Source of the DNA: Anaerobacillus alkalilacustris
GTDB taxonomy: Bacteria > Bacillota > Bacilli > Bacillales > Anaerobacillaceae
Reading direction: 5' to 3'
Length of the DNA: 64,000 bases
Assembly (NCBI RefSeq): GCF_001866005.1
Contig: NZ_MLQR01000029.1
Location: 274,043 to 338,042 of the forward strand
Shown: piece by piece, positions 35,304-46,260 of the stretch
Numbering within the stretch: position 1 is the first letter of the stretch
Layout of the letters: each line of letters starts with the position of its first letter
Program-made: the position numbers and the translations under genes
Notes under the pieces: model-generated
Databases searched by the model: none
Seen by the model: the letters and a program-made list of their open reading frames with translations, nothing else
What the model was told of the DNA's origin: nothing

Positions 35304-36404
35304 TTAATACCGAGCATATCGACTTATATTTAACAACACGCCTACGGCTACGAGCATTAATGTTAGGGATGATCCACCATAACTTAAAAACGGTAGTGTA
35401 ATTCCTGTAACAGGCATTAATCCAATTACTACTCCGATGTTTATCATAACTTGAATGGCTATCATTCCAATAATTCCAATAGCAAAAAGGCTACCAAATA
35501 AATCCGGGGCGCCAAGAGCTATGCGTATCCCCCTCCATAGTAAAACACTAAACAAAAGGATCACAAACGTTCCACCAATAAATCCGAGTTCCTCTGAAAG
35601 AATCGCAAAAATAAAATCAGTCTGAGGTTCAGGTAAATAGAAAAATTTCTGTCTACTTTCCCCTAACCCTAACCCCATTAATCCACCTGGACCAATCGCA
35701 TATAACGATTGGATTATTTGAAAGCCACTTCCCAAAGGATCTGACCAAGGGTCTAGAAACGATGTAATACGCTTAATACGATAGGGTGCAGAAATGATCA
35801 ACGCTGCAAAGCCAACTACCCCTATCATTCCTAAACCAATAAAGTGACTTATCTTTGCCCCAGATACATAAATCATAACAATACATGTACCTACCATTAC
35901 GGCACCAGTTCCTAGATCAGGTTGGAGCATGATTAACCCAAAGGCAACCATGACAAATGAAAGTGATGGTAAAAGGCCTTGCTTAAATTTTGTGATCTTC
36001 TTTTGATTTTCTGATAAATATTTTGCTAAAAATGCAATCATTGCAAATTTCATAAATTCAGAAGGTTGAATAGAAAATGCCCCAACCCCTAACCAACTTC
36101 TGGCACCACCTCTTACTAACCCCACCCCAGGGATTAATACCACGATAAGTAAAATAAAACAAACAATGATAATCAGTTTTGAGTGTTTACGCCATGTCCA
36201 ATAATCAACATTCATTATAATAAACATAGCTAAAACACCCAAACCAGCAAAGAAAAGCTGCCTTTTAGCAAAAAAGAAAGCATCATCAAACTTATAAGTT
36301 GCCCAAACAGCACTAGCACTATAAACCATAATCATCCCTATTGTTAATAAGGCGAGTGTTGTCATAATTAATATAAAGTCTGGTGTTGATTTCGTTTTAG
36401 GCAA
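35304..36404 (-). CDS. spoVE: Peptidoglycan glycosyltransferase SpoVE (SEDS family)
   Basis: Polymerises lipid II for spore cortex; partners with SpoVD. SEDS family with about ten membrane segments; GVGAFSIQPSEFMKFAMI, and DFIFAILSEELGFIGG are family motifs. 366 aa from the TTG at 36404 (GAGGTG 6 bases before), the same length as B. subtilis SpoVE and far more alike than FtsW. A five-codon longer ATG start (36419) has no ribosome site. Located between murD and murG as in B. subtilis. Confidence 0.93.
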   Translation of the reverse strand: MPKTKSTPDFILIMTTLALLTIGMIMVYSASAVWATYKFDDAFFFAKRQLFFAGLGVLAMFIIMNVDYWTWRKHSKLIIIVCFILLIVVLIPGVGLVRGGARSWLGVGAFSIQPSEFMKFAMIAFLAKYLSENQKKITKFKQGLLPSLSFVMVAFGLIMLQPDLGTGAVMVGTCIVMIYVSGAKISHFIGLGMIGVVGFAALIISAPYRIKRITSFLDPWSDPLGSGFQIIQSLYAIGPGGLMGLGLGESRQKFFYLPEPQTDFIFAILSEELGFIGGTFVILLFSVLLWRGIRIALGAPDLFGSLFAIGIIGMIAIQVMINIGVVIGLMPVTGITLPFLSYGGSSLTLMLVAVGVLLNISRYARY

Positions 36405-36484
36405 AGTGGAACACCTCATTCATTCTTGAATTTGGGCAAGCCCCTATACCTATGTGTATGCACTCGAAAAGAAAACATGTCCAT

Positions 36485-37840
36485 TTATTTTTCTAAGTTA
36501 TGTACCGCCTCAATAAATGTATCGCCTCTTTGTTCAAATGTTTTAAACTGGTCCCAACTCGCACATGCTGGAGATAATAAAATGACATCGTTCTTACTTG
36601 AGCTATCGTACGCTTCATTCACCGCTTCATTAAGATTATTGACGGTTTTAATGAAACTCAACCCTGCTTTTTTGGCTGCATTCGCAAGCTTTTGTGCCGT
36701 TTCACCATATAATACTACACCTTTTACTTTTTTAAGTGTAGGAATTAAATCATCAAATTCATTTCCACGATCTAGGCCACCCGCTATTAAAATTACAGGA
36801 TCACTAAAAGCAGAAATAGCAACCTTTGTTGCAAACATATTTGTAGCCTTTGAGTCATTATAAAATTTTCGTTCATTAATAACTGTTACAAATTGGGTTC
36901 TGTGCTTCACTCCAGCAAATGTCGAAAGAACTTCAACTATTCTATTATTTTTTGCCCCTGCAAGTTTAGCTGCACATATGGCGGCTAATATATTTTCTAA
37001 ATTATGTGCTCCAGGAAGAACGATTTTGTCTAAAGAAATAATTTTTTTATTTTGAAAATAAATAGTGTTATTTTCGATATAAGCCCCGTTTTCTACTTTC
37101 TTTTTCACCGAAAATGTCACTCTATTTCCCGTTACTCCTTCAGATAATCTAACTACATTTGGGTCATCTTCGTTTATAACGTAGTAGTCTTCTTTTGTTA
37201 AGTTAGCAAAGATTTTCGCTTTCGCTTCGCCATAAGCTTGTTTTGTTCCGTGATAATCTAGATGTGAATCAAACAAGTTTAAGAATACTGAAATTTTAGG
37301 ATGAAAATTTTCAGTACCCATTAATTGAAAGCTCGAAACCTCTGTTACAAGAACATTATTTTTAGTGGCAACTTGAGCTACCTCACAAGCTACAGTTCCT
37401 ATATTACCAGCTAGTAAAGGTTTTCTTTCACTTTCTTTTAACATTTCAAAAATAAGAGTAGTTGTCGTAGTTTTTCCGTTTGAACCTGTTATCGCGATCA
37501 TTTCCGCTTCAGATATGATGGAAGCAATTTCTAGTTCAGTAATTACGATTATCCCTTTTTCCAACGCCTTTTTTATTAAGGGATTCGTATATGGAATCCC
37601 TGGATTTTTAACAACGAGTTCAAAATCTTGATCTAGTAGTTCCAAAGGATGTCCGCCACATATTACTTCAACTCCTAACTCTTGAAGTTCACGTGCTTGA
37701 ATATTCTCTTCGATAGGTTTTTGATCGTTAACAACGACTTTAGCTCCTAGTTTATGGAGAAGTTTACTAACTGCAACCCCACTTTTAGCTAGACCTACAA
37801 CGAGCACCTTTTTTCCAGTGTAAAATTGTATATTTTTCAT
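36485..37840 (-). CDS. murD: UDP-N-acetylmuramoylalanine--D-glutamate ligase
   Basis: Adds D-glutamate to UDP-MurNAc-L-Ala. Mur ligase: ATP loop [12 protein letters not shown] near residue 117, central domain with NEDDPN, C-terminal domain with [16 protein letters not shown]. 451 aa. ATG directly follows the mraY stop (TAAATG), with AGAGGTGTGG as ribosome site. Confidence 0.97.
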   Translation of the reverse strand: MKNIQFYTGKKVLVVGLAKSGVAVSKLLHKLGAKVVVNDQKPIEENIQARELQELGVEVICGGHPLELLDQDFELVVKNPGIPYTNPLIKKALEKGIIVITELEIASIISEAEMIAITGSNGKTTTTTLIFEMLKESERKPLLAGNIGTVACEVAQVATKNNVLVTEVSSFQLMGTENFHPKISVFLNLFDSHLDYHGTKQAYGEAKAKIFANLTKEDYYVINEDDPNVVRLSEGVTGNRVTFSVKKKVENGAYIENNTIYFQNKKIISLDKIVLPGAHNLENILAAICAAKLAGAKNNRIVEVLSTFAGVKHRTQFVTVINERKFYNDSKATNMFATKVAISAFSDPVILIAGGLDRGNEFDDLIPTLKKVKGVVLYGETAQKLANAAKKAGLSFIKTVNNLNEAVNEAYDSSSKNDVILLSPACASWDQFKTFEQRGDTFIEAVHNLEK

Positions 37841-38818
37841 TTAAATCCACACCTCTAAGTAAATTCCTAGTACAGCAAATACTAGACCAACAAGCCAAAA
37901 TGTTACTACTACACGCCATTCAGACCAACCCGATAACTCGTAGTGATGATGTAGAGGGCTCATTTTGAAGATACGTTTGCCCCTAGTCTTAAAAGAAATT
38001 ACTTGAATAATAACCGAAAGAGTTTCAATAACAAATACACCGCCAATAATAACAAGTAAAATTTCCATTTTTGTTAAAATAGCAACAGCTGCAATGGCTC
38101 CCCCTAATGCAAGAGAACCTGTATCTCCCATAAATACTTTTGCTGGATGTGCGTTAAAGACTAAAAAACCTAGAACACCTCCAACAACAGCTGCGCAAAA
38201 CATAGCAATGTCCATTTGTTCAGCGTTAAAAGCAATTACTGCATAAGCACCAAATGCAATTGCTGCCGTTCCCGCTAACAAACCGTCTAAACCATCTGTT
38301 AAATTGACTGCATTTGATGCGCCTACCAACATAATAATGATTAACGGTAAATATAAAATTCCAATGTCAATTCCCAAATCTGTCCCAGGCACATTTATAA
38401 CAGTAGAGAACTCTAGTTTCTTAATTACTATATAAAAGATTGTAGCAATTATTAATTGACCAAGAAGCTTTTGTTTTGATGTTAAACCTAAGTTACGTTT
38501 TAACACTACTTTAATAAAATCATCTAAAAAGCCTAATAGTCCAAATCCTAAAGTAACGAGTAATAATAAATAGATTTCAACTGTTAAAGTTAAAAATTGA
38601 CCAATCATAAACACAGTTGCAATAGCAATTGCCCCTAAAATCATTACACCACCCATTGTAGGGGTTCCACTCTTTTTTTGGTGCGATTTCGGCCCTTCTT
38701 CCCTAATACTTTGACCAAATTTTAATCGTCGCAAAAACGGAATAATGATTGGTGATAATATGACTGATACTAAAAATGCAGTAATTAACGTAAAAAATAA
38801 TAGCTTTTCTGCTGGCAT
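37841..38818 (-). CDS. mraY: Phospho-N-acetylmuramoyl-pentapeptide transferase
   Basis: Transfers phospho-MurNAc-pentapeptide to undecaprenyl phosphate, giving lipid I. About ten membrane segments; [18 protein letters not shown] and the [11 protein letters not shown] loop are the family catalytic motifs. 325 aa. ATG after AGGAAAGGGG. Confidence 0.97.
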   Translation of the reverse strand: MPAEKLLFFTLITAFLVSVILSPIIIPFLRRLKFGQSIREEGPKSHQKKSGTPTMGGVMILGAIAIATVFMIGQFLTLTVEIYLLLLVTLGFGLLGFLDDFIKVVLKRNLGLTSKQKLLGQLIIATIFYIVIKKLEFSTVINVPGTDLGIDIGILYLPLIIIMLVGASNAVNLTDGLDGLLAGTAAIAFGAYAVIAFNAEQMDIAMFCAAVVGGVLGFLVFNAHPAKVFMGDTGSLALGGAIAAVAILTKMEILLVIIGGVFVIETLSVIIQVISFKTRGKRIFKMSPLHHHYELSGWSEWRVVVTFWLVGLVFAVLGIYLEVWI

Positions 38819-38835
38819 TTTTTTATCCCCCTTTC

Positions 38836-40200
38836 CTACATATATAGGGATGTAGCAATCGTTTCAAGCTTCATACCACGAGAAGCTTTAATAAGGACGA
38901 TACTGCTATCATTTACTATATTTTTAAGGTTTTCTAGTAATTCTTCTTTTGATTTAAATGAACTTATTACAATGTTATCAGTGTTTCTTTCTAACAATGC
39001 TTCACTGATCCAATTTCCTTTTTCACCAACCGTAAAAAGATGAGTGATCGGTGAAGTTATACTTTCACAAACAGAACGATGTAGGTTTCGTTCATCTATT
39101 CCGAGTTCATACATATCACCAAGCACAAGAATTCGTTGATCAAATTCACCTAAATCTTTAACAGTTTCAATTGCTGCCTTCATAGAAGTAGGACTTGAAT
39201 TATATGCATCATTGATTATAATAGATCCATTGATCCCTTGCTTTTTTTCCATTCTCATTCCAGTTAAAATACAATTATTCAACCCTAATTGTATTGTATG
39301 TTCACTTAGTCCTAAATATTTTCCTACAGCTATTGAATATGTTGAATTTTTTACATTATGCTTCCCTAAAAGTGGAAGAACAAAGTCATATTTGTTATTT
39401 AAAGAAAATTTTGAACCGCTGGCAGTTTGTTCTAGGTTTGTAATTATATAATCGTTAGTATCATTATAACCACACTTTATTTTATTTAAGTCAACGTGAT
39501 GACTATTCAAAAGCGGTTCGTCTCCATCATATATTAAAACACCATTTTCTTTTAATCCATGAATAATCTCAAACTTAGCTTGAGCAATTCCGTCTCTACT
39601 CCCTAATTGCTCGATATGCGATTCACCAATATTCGTAATAATAGCAATGTCTGGTTGAGCAATATTACTTAATAGAGAGATCTCTCCAAAATGATTCATT
39701 CCCATTTCAAGAATCGCGACCTCACAATCATTAGGCATCGCTAGAATCGTTAAAGGAAGCCCTATATGATTATTAAAATTCCCTTGTGTTTTATGAGTCC
39801 TAAAGGTAGTGCAAAGTACTGCTTCAAGTAAATCTTTAACCGTCGTTTTTCCATTACTGCCTGTAACACCAATGACTTTAGGACTAACCTTTTGTAAGTA
39901 ATTTTTAGACAAATTTTGTAGAGATTGCAGGGTATCTTTTACATAAATTACCAGAAATTCAGATTCAAGACCTTCCGGAAGTGGTTTACTCTCATCCCAT
40001 AATGTAGCAACCGCTCCACTTTCGATAGCTCCAAACAGAAAATCATGCCCGTCAAAACGTTCCCCGATAATTGGAATAAACAGCCCATTTTGCACTTTGT
40101 TTCGGCTATCGATAAATACAGACTCAATTATTGTTTCGTCGTTCATCTCCCCTCTAAAATTAGAGGAAATTCCTTTTAGCATATTTATTTTAAAACTCAT
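38836..40200 (-). CDS. murF: UDP-MurNAc-tripeptide--D-Ala-D-Ala ligase
   Basis: Adds D-Ala-D-Ala to complete the pentapeptide. Mur ligase: [14 protein letters not shown] near residue 113, [14 protein letters not shown], and C-terminal [16 protein letters not shown]. 454 aa. ATG overlaps the end of murE by 11 bp and follows AAGGAGCTG. In B. subtilis murF lies elsewhere, next to ddl; here it is inside the dcw cluster between murE and mraY. Confidence 0.96.
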   Translation of the reverse strand: MSFKINMLKGISSNFRGEMNDETIIESVFIDSRNKVQNGLFIPIIGERFDGHDFLFGAIESGAVATLWDESKPLPEGLESEFLVIYVKDTLQSLQNLSKNYLQKVSPKVIGVTGSNGKTTVKDLLEAVLCTTFRTHKTQGNFNNHIGLPLTILAMPNDCEVAILEMGMNHFGEISLLSNIAQPDIAIITNIGESHIEQLGSRDGIAQAKFEIIHGLKENGVLIYDGDEPLLNSHHVDLNKIKCGYNDTNDYIITNLEQTASGSKFSLNNKYDFVLPLLGKHNVKNSTYSIAVGKYLGLSEHTIQLGLNNCILTGMRMEKKQGINGSIIINDAYNSSPTSMKAAIETVKDLGEFDQRILVLGDMYELGIDERNLHRSVCESITSPITHLFTVGEKGNWISEALLERNTDNIVISSFKSKEELLENLKNIVNDSSIVLIKASRGMKLETIATSLYM

Positions 40201-41671
40201 TATTTAACAGCTCCTTAACAGCCTCTTTGGCAACAAGACGATCATCAAAGTAGATGGTTTCATGACCAATTGTTTGATATGTTTCATGACCTTTACCCGC
40301 AATAATAATAACGTCATTTTCTTTAGCATTTTTTATTGCGTGTGTTATCGCTTTTTTTCGATCGACAATAGTAGTATTTAAACTATGTTCAGTTAAACCA
40401 ACTTCCATATCTTTTATAATTTGATGCGGATCTTCACTTCTAGGGTTATCAGACGTTAATACTACATTATCAGCTAACTCACTAGCAATTTTCGCCATTA
40501 ATGGTCGCTTTGTCTTATCCCTGTCCCCACCACAGCCGACTACGACACAAATCTCTCCTGAAGCAAATTCCTTCACTGTTTTTAATACATTGTCTAAACT
40601 GTCTGGAGTGTGTGCATAGTCAACAATAATCGTAAATGGTTGTCCACCATCTACTGGTTCAAATCGTCCGGATACACCTTGTACTGTTTCTAGAGAATTA
40701 AGGACTGCTTGAATAGGTATACCATCTACTAGACATGCCGCCATTGCTGCAAGAGCGTTATATACACTAAACTTACCAATCATTTTTAACTGAACTGTAG
40801 CTTCTTTTCCAAAAGCATTGACGTCAAAAGAAGTTCCTTGAGAAGTTATTTTAATGTTTGATGCCCGTACATCACATTCTTGGTCAATACCGTACGTGAC
40901 GATTTCGGCTGCAGTCATCTTTTCGTATTCACTTGATGCAGGATCATCGATATTGAGAACTGCAATTTTTCTTTCTTTGTTCAAATATGTATTACCTAAT
41001 TGAGCAAACAATAATCCTTTTGCATTTTGGTATGCTTCCATTGTTTTATGATAATCAAGATGGTCTTGTGAAAGATTTGTAAAAACTGCAATATTAAAGT
41101 CACATCCCCTCACTCTACCAAGATGAAGGGCATGGCTTGAAACTTCCATAACAGCAGATTGTACACCATGGTCGACCATTTTTTTAAAGGTTTGTTGTAA
41201 TGAAATAGATTCAGGGGTTGTATTTTTTGTTTCAATTGTTTCATCAGCTATTTTCATGTACATCGTCCCTATAAGACCTGTTGTAATACTTGCATCCCTT
41301 AATATTTTCTCAATTAAATGTGTGGTCGTAGTTTTACCATTTGTTCCCGTCACTCCAATTAATGACATTTTGCTAGTTGGATGGTCATAAAACACATTTG
41401 AAATAATAGCCATTGCACGCTTTGTATCTTTAACTAGTACTACTGGCACACCTACATCTAGTGGCTTCTCAGCTAAAATCGCAACCGCCCCATTTTCAAC
41501 AGATTGCTTGGCAAAATCATGTCCGTCAACTGTATATCCATCAATACAAATAAATAGACTACCGCTTTTTACTTGTCGGGAGTCCATCTCTACTGATTTG
41601 ATAACTGGATTTAGAGAACTGTTTTTTTCATATTGATACAAACAGCTAATAAGATCATCTAGGTTCATCAT
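40190..41671 (-). CDS. murE: UDP-MurNAc-tripeptide synthetase (meso-DAP adding)
   Basis: Adds the third residue to the peptide stem. Mur ligase: ATP loop TGTNGKTTTTHLI near residue 110. The motif TSDNPRSEDP near 405 is diagnostic for the meso-diaminopimelate specific enzymes, so the wall is DAP type. 493 aa. Two ATGs in a row at the start; the first follows GAGAGGGA by six bases. Confidence 0.97.
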   Translation of the reverse strand: MMNLDDLISCLYQYEKNSSLNPVIKSVEMDSRQVKSGSLFICIDGYTVDGHDFAKQSVENGAVAILAEKPLDVGVPVVLVKDTKRAMAIISNVFYDHPTSKMSLIGVTGTNGKTTTTHLIEKILRDASITTGLIGTMYMKIADETIETKNTTPESISLQQTFKKMVDHGVQSAVMEVSSHALHLGRVRGCDFNIAVFTNLSQDHLDYHKTMEAYQNAKGLLFAQLGNTYLNKERKIAVLNIDDPASSEYEKMTAAEIVTYGIDQECDVRASNIKITSQGTSFDVNAFGKEATVQLKMIGKFSVYNALAAMAACLVDGIPIQAVLNSLETVQGVSGRFEPVDGGQPFTIIVDYAHTPDSLDNVLKTVKEFASGEICVVVGCGGDRDKTKRPLMAKIASELADNVVLTSDNPRSEDPHQIIKDMEVGLTEHSLNTTIVDRKKAITHAIKNAKENDVIIIAGKGHETYQTIGHETIYFDDRLVAKEAVKELLNNEF

Positions 41672-41738
41672 TTTAATTCCCTCTCATTCGTTTACTTACT
41701 ACCTAGCGTAGCATATAAAACTAATTTTTAAACTTCCA

Positions 41739-41792
41739 ATTTGGATGTTGCATCGTTTATTTTTATAAAAATAAACGATGCAACATTCAACT
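41739..41792. repeat. Long near-perfect palindrome between murE and spoVD
   Basis: GTTGCATCGTTTATTTTTA is followed directly by its exact complement TAAAAATAAACGATGCAAC, extended by a few more pairs with one mismatch. There is no T run after it, so it is not a normal terminator. It may form a cruciform or be an RNA-processing or mobile-element remnant. Confidence 0.75.
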
Positions 41793-41856
41793 TCTTTATA
41801 AAGAGGATGCAAACGCAACATTCATTACCTGCCATCCTCTTTTGATTGTAATCATA

Positions 41857-42006
41857 AAGCTGAACTTCTATCGATGAGAGTTTTCCTTCATTCCCCACTG
41901 ATTGTTAGTTTAACTTATCCGCCCTTAATGGGCAGTTAATCTTCCACCTAAACTTTTCGATTTTCTTACGTTTTGAGGTGGAGGTCTTACTGGTCCTTAA
42001 GAGCGG
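41857..42006 (+). repeat. Repeat B copy 2 (best copy)
   Basis: Starts AAGCTGAACTTC; contains CCCACTGATTGTTAGTTTAA, a hairpin CCGCCCTTAATGGGC, and an outer stem CCACCTAAAAC-like/GTTTTGAGGTGG, and ends GTCCTTAAGAGCGGG. The terminal AGGTGGAGGTCT...CCTTAAG resembles the end of repeat C, which suggests a similar type of element. Confidence 0.68.
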
Positions 42007-42030
42007 GATAAATAAACACATAGATTTATT

Positions 42031-43965
42031 TTAATCTTCACTTTCTGTTTTGTCACCTAATAAAATTCGTATTGTAGAGTATTGTTTAACCTTTATCCCT
42101 GGATCAGGTGACTGTGCTAATACCATATCTCCTTTTCCGCTTACATCTAACCTTAATTCGTAATAGGCTTCATTGATATCTTGTCTCGTTCTCCCAACTA
42201 AATCTGGAACCTCAATTAATGGTTCATCGGTCCACAGACGTTCTTTTTCAATTTGATCCTGTCTTTTTTCTACGTTCATCGCTCTTAAACTGTCTCCGAT
42301 AATCTTCCCAACAATTGGTGCCGCAACAACTCCACCAAACTGAACAGTCCCCTTTGGATTATCAATAGCTACATAAACAACAATTTGCGGATCATCTGCT
42401 GGAGCAAAACCGATAAATGAAACAATATGGTTATTCTCTAAATAACGACCACCTTGGGCTTTTTGAGCAGTTCCAGTTTTTCCACCAACACGATAACCAT
42501 CAACAAACGCACCTTTTCCTGTCCCTTTTGCCACAACATGTTCGAGTGCATAACGGACTTGTTTGCTTGTTTCCTCAGAAATGACCCTTCGTTTAAGTGT
42601 TGGTTCAGTAACATCTAAAGCCACATCAGTAACTGGGTCAATCCACTCTTTGGCAATATAAGGTGTATATAAATACCCACCATTTATTGCCGCAGAAACT
42701 GCAGCAACTTGCTGTAAAGGTGTAACAGAAACCCCTTGACCAAAGGCGGTAGTAGCTTGCTCCAACGGTCCAACTCGGTCCCTGGTAAAAAGAATTCCCT
42801 TCGCCTCTCCTTGGAGGTCTATACCGGTCTTTTCCCCAAAACCGAAGCTTTCTATATAATCAAAGAGCCGTTCTTTACCCAATCGTTCCCCTAAAACTAC
42901 AAATCCAGGGTTACAGGAATTCTGTACGACTTCTAAGAAAGTTTGATGTCCATGACCACCCTTTTTCCAACAATGTAACCTGTGACCAGATACTTCAATA
43001 AACCCGGGATCATTAAATGAATCTTCCAATAAATCAACCTCCCCTTCTTCAAGTGCCGCAGCAAGGGTAATAATTTTAAAGGTTGAACCTGGTTCATATT
43101 GCATCCATACAGGTTTGTTTTGGTTATATATTTCTGGAGGAACATTGCGGAAATTTTCCGGGTCATAATCAGGCCTGCTTGACATCCCTAAGATCTCTCC
43201 AGTATTTGGATTCATTGCAATAGCAATCGCCCCGTCCGGATTGTAAATAGCTTCAGCTATATCAAGTTCCCTTTCAATAATGGTTTGTACATTTGTATCG
43301 ACTGTTAATCTTAAGTTTAAACCATCAACAGGTTCTTGATATTCATCAGCTAGATTCGGCATTCTCCTACCTTTAGCGTCAGAAAAAAATGAGACGTACC
43401 CTTTTTGACCACTTAGTTTCTCATCGTAATATAATTCAATTCCAGTTAAGCCTTGATTGTCTATTCCGGCAAAACCAAGTACATGCGATAGGTAATTTCC
43501 AAATGGATAGTGTCGTTTGTTATCTTCAGCTATATAAACCCCTGGTATCCCTAACTTCCTAACCTCACTAGCTAGTTCATTGCTAATCTTTCTACCTTCA
43601 GGATTTATTCTAACGATGGATTCTTTTTTTGTTAACAAACTATAAATCTTTTTTTGATCCATCCTTAAAACATTTGCTAATTTCTCAGAATCTTCAACCG
43701 CATTTTTTATTTGCCTTGGTACGATTAATACTGACGGTGCACTTACATTAGTCGCTAAGGGCACACCATTCCGATCTATAATTTCTCCACGTTCCGCTTC
43801 AAAAGGAATATTTCTACTCCATGAATCCTCTGCACGATCTGTTAATTCATTACCTAAAGCAAACTGCACATAACCGAGTCTGATGACAATTACTAAAAAG
43901 AATAGTAAACCGAAAGTCAAAACGAAAACTAATCGTCTCCGTACAGTAACATTTGAAACACGCAC
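42031..43965 (-). CDS. spoVD: Sporulation-specific penicillin-binding protein SpoVD
   Basis: Class B transpeptidase for spore cortex, partner of SpoVE. N-terminal membrane segment (12-30), PBP dimer domain, transpeptidase with S294-x-x-K297 (PGSTFKI), SCN in QNSCNPG, KTGTAQ, and one C-terminal PASTA domain (EVPDLVGRTRQDINEAYYEL). 644 aa, with S294 in the same position as B. subtilis. GTG start after AAGGGGGATG. Sigma-E-like promoter upstream. Confidence 0.95.
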   Translation of the reverse strand: MRVSNVTVRRRLVFVLTFGLLFFLVIVIRLGYVQFALGNELTDRAEDSWSRNIPFEAERGEIIDRNGVPLATNVSAPSVLIVPRQIKNAVEDSEKLANVLRMDQKKIYSLLTKKESIVRINPEGRKISNELASEVRKLGIPGVYIAEDNKRHYPFGNYLSHVLGFAGIDNQGLTGIELYYDEKLSGQKGYVSFFSDAKGRRMPNLADEYQEPVDGLNLRLTVDTNVQTIIERELDIAEAIYNPDGAIAIAMNPNTGEILGMSSRPDYDPENFRNVPPEIYNQNKPVWMQYEPGSTFKIITLAAALEEGEVDLLEDSFNDPGFIEVSGHRLHCWKKGGHGHQTFLEVVQNSCNPGFVVLGERLGKERLFDYIESFGFGEKTGIDLQGEAKGILFTRDRVGPLEQATTAFGQGVSVTPLQQVAAVSAAINGGYLYTPYIAKEWIDPVTDVALDVTEPTLKRRVISEETSKQVRYALEHVVAKGTGKGAFVDGYRVGGKTGTAQKAQGGRYLENNHIVSFIGFAPADDPQIVVYVAIDNPKGTVQFGGVVAAPIVGKIIGDSLRAMNVEKRQDQIEKERLWTDEPLIEVPDLVGRTRQDINEAYYELRLDVSGKGDMVLAQSPDPGIKVKQYSTIRILLGDKTESED

Positions 43966-44007
43966 AACTACATCCCCCTTATTAGGTCACATTTGTAGGC
44001 TTGTTTC

Positions 44008-44035
44008 AATGTATGCTTGTACGTCAATAATTAGA
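44008..44035 (-). promoter_or_regulatory. Candidate sigma-E promoter of spoVD
   Basis: Minus strand CATACATT (44008-44015) matches the sigma-E -10 pattern; TCTAATT lies 13 bases upstream as a fair -35. B. subtilis spoVD is sigma-E dependent, which fits. Confidence 0.5.
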
Positions 44036-44046
44036 CCTTTATCTCA

Positions 44047-46260
44047 CTAATCTATTTGGACTCCCTCTTCAGTTTCCTCTATTTTTTCAGCTTCAACTTC
44101 CTCATTGTAAAATACATTTTCAGTAACTCCATTTGGTAACGCAAGTTCAATGGCAATGTAATCACCTTTTTCAACAGTGTGATTACTAGGAATACTTTGT
44201 TTCGTAACAAAACCAGATCCAATAAAGTTCGCATTTAATTCTAAAATGGTTGCTAATTTCATTACATCGCGTAAAGACCATCCCTTAATATTGGGCATTT
44301 TATAAGTGTTACTATCAGTAGCAATCATTACCTTTTCACCAGGGATAAGCATAGTACGGCCAATCGGCAGTTGTTCCTCAACCTTATCACCTGATCCTAG
44401 CACAATTGCCTCTACTCCAATTTCACGAAAATGCGCCTTTGCACTTTCAATACTTTCACCTACATAACTCTTAGTAAGGACACCTTCCTCCACGACGAGA
44501 TCATCTTGACTAACTATAGCACCAGGAGATATATTTAGGTACTGCAAACTATGTTTCATTATAGTAGTGAAAATTTGCGATACTGGGGCTGCTCCCGGCT
44601 CATGTAGGTCTAATTCAGGACGGTCAACTGCTACATATACGATCAATTGAGGATCTGATTTAGGTGCCACCCCCAAAAAAGAATAAATATATTGTCCATG
44701 CCCACTTAAATAGCCTCCACCATTAGGATTAGGAATTTCAGCTGTGCCTGTTTTCCCAGCTATCTCAAACCCCTCTATGTAGTATGGTTTACCTGTACCC
44801 GCTGGAGAATCTACAACAGATTCCATTAATTCAAGCACTTGAGTTGCCGTTGTACTTGAGATAGGTTCACCCACTATTTCAGGCTCAGTACTTTCAATAA
44901 TTTCTCCTGTATTCGGATCAATAATTCTATCTATGACGAAAGGTTTCATCATTTTTCCACCATTAGCAATAGCAGTTACTGCTTGGATTTGTTGAATAGG
45001 TGTAATAGCTGTTCCTTGACCAAAAGCTGTGGTTGCAGCATCAATCAAATAGGAATCCGCGACGAGACTATTTACTTCATTTGGTAGGTCAATTCCGGTA
45101 GTATTACGGAATCCAAATTCATTAATGTAATGAAAAAGTCGATCTGGTCCTAATTTTTCTAACGCGAGTATTGAATAAGCTACGTTAGATGAACGTTGGA
45201 AGCCTTCATCAAACGGAATTTGCCCCCATCCCATTCCTTGGTTATGGTCACGTACTCTTCTACCACCAATCTGATAACTACCTGACTGATAATATTCATC
45301 ACCTACATAAACCCCTTCTTCAATTGCTGCAGCTAATGTAAAAATTTTCATTGTCGAGCCAGGCTCAAACCTAGAAGAAACCGTAAAGTTTGTGTAATTT
45401 GTAATTTCTTCGTAAAAATTCGGATTAAAACTTGGACGATTACTCATAGCAAGAATTTCACCAGTCTTAGGATCTGCAACTACAGCCATAATCCTTTCGG
45501 GATCATATTGTTCTTCAACTTGAGACATCACTTGTTCTAAGGCCATTTGGATATTAGAGTCGAGTGTTAAATATATATCAAACCCATTCTTCGGCAATTC
45601 GATAATTTCATCAATATTAGGTAGTTTAATCCCTTTACGATCACTTAAGTACTGAATAAATCCGTCTTCTTTTACTAAATAATTATTTAGACTACTTTCT
45701 AAACCCATTCTAGCCTTGGACATATCCCTCTCAGTGTAGCCAATTACATGTGAAGCAAATGTTTGTTTCGGATAATACCGACGTGGTTCTTTTCTGAAGT
45801 TAATACCTTGTAAATTCAGTTGCTCTATTTCCCTTTTTTTCTCTAAACTTATATTTTTAGTCCCAGGACCAAGTTCTACTTGAAAACGTCCTTCATGAGA
45901 TAATAGTCGCTCTAATTCTACAACAGATCTATCTACAATTGGAGCCAACTTTTCAGCTGTCATCCGTGGGTCTTCAACACGATTTCTTGAATTCACATCT
46001 AAAATTGCTTCGATTGTATAGGACGGGATTTCTTCAGCGAGCGCATCCCCAAACCGATCATAGATTGTACCCCGTTTACCCTCAATCGTTTGTTTTCTTG
46101 TCCATCGATCTTCCGCTATAGCTTCGAGCTCATGCCCCTTTACTGCTTTTTTCATTTGTATGTATCCGACCCTTGTAACCATAACAGAAAAGATCAATAA
46201 AAAAACAATTAAAACTACCACTGCTCGAACGTTCATTTTATTTAATTTACTTACAGCCAA
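44047..46260 (-). CDS. pbpB: Division penicillin-binding protein 2B
   Basis: Class B transpeptidase for the septum (FtsI family). N-terminal membrane segment (about 12-30), dimer domain, transpeptidase with S302xxK305 (PGSTMKI), SSN in RSSNVAYS, KTGTAEIP, and two C-terminal PASTA domains, one more than SpoVD. The TTG at 46260 is favoured because AAGGTGATG lies 6 bases before; ATG 46266 is too close to that site. The 46261-46555 side region toward ftsL carries no recognisable gene. Confidence 0.94.
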   Translation of the reverse strand: MAVSKLNKMNVRAVVVLIVFLLIFSVMVTRVGYIQMKKAVKGHELEAIAEDRWTRKQTIEGKRGTIYDRFGDALAEEIPSYTIEAILDVNSRNRVEDPRMTAEKLAPIVDRSVVELERLLSHEGRFQVELGPGTKNISLEKKREIEQLNLQGINFRKEPRRYYPKQTFASHVIGYTERDMSKARMGLESSLNNYLVKEDGFIQYLSDRKGIKLPNIDEIIELPKNGFDIYLTLDSNIQMALEQVMSQVEEQYDPERIMAVVADPKTGEILAMSNRPSFNPNFYEEITNYTNFTVSSRFEPGSTMKIFTLAAAIEEGVYVGDEYYQSGSYQIGGRRVRDHNQGMGWGQIPFDEGFQRSSNVAYSILALEKLGPDRLFHYINEFGFRNTTGIDLPNEVNSLVADSYLIDAATTAFGQGTAITPIQQIQAVTAIANGGKMMKPFVIDRIIDPNTGEIIESTEPEIVGEPISSTTATQVLELMESVVDSPAGTGKPYYIEGFEIAGKTGTAEIPNPNGGGYLSGHGQYIYSFLGVAPKSDPQLIVYVAVDRPELDLHEPGAAPVSQIFTTIMKHSLQYLNISPGAIVSQDDLVVEEGVLTKSYVGESIESAKAHFREIGVEAIVLGSGDKVEEQLPIGRTMLIPGEKVMIATDSNTYKMPNIKGWSLRDVMKLATILELNANFIGSGFVTKQSIPSNHTVEKGDYIAIELALPNGVTENVFYNEEVEAEKIEETEEGVQID

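Noticed and set aside
35304..36404. The SEDS gene as ftsW
   Set aside because: Length, the N-terminus and the position between murD and murG match SpoVE; ftsW is elsewhere in B. subtilis. A genome-wide check would settle it.
36426..36863. 145-codon plus-strand frame opposite murD
   Set aside because: Shadow of murD; murD is intact, full length and strongly conserved.
41739..41792. Palindrome as an intrinsic terminator
   Set aside because: The T residues are inside the stem and no U-tract follows on either strand.
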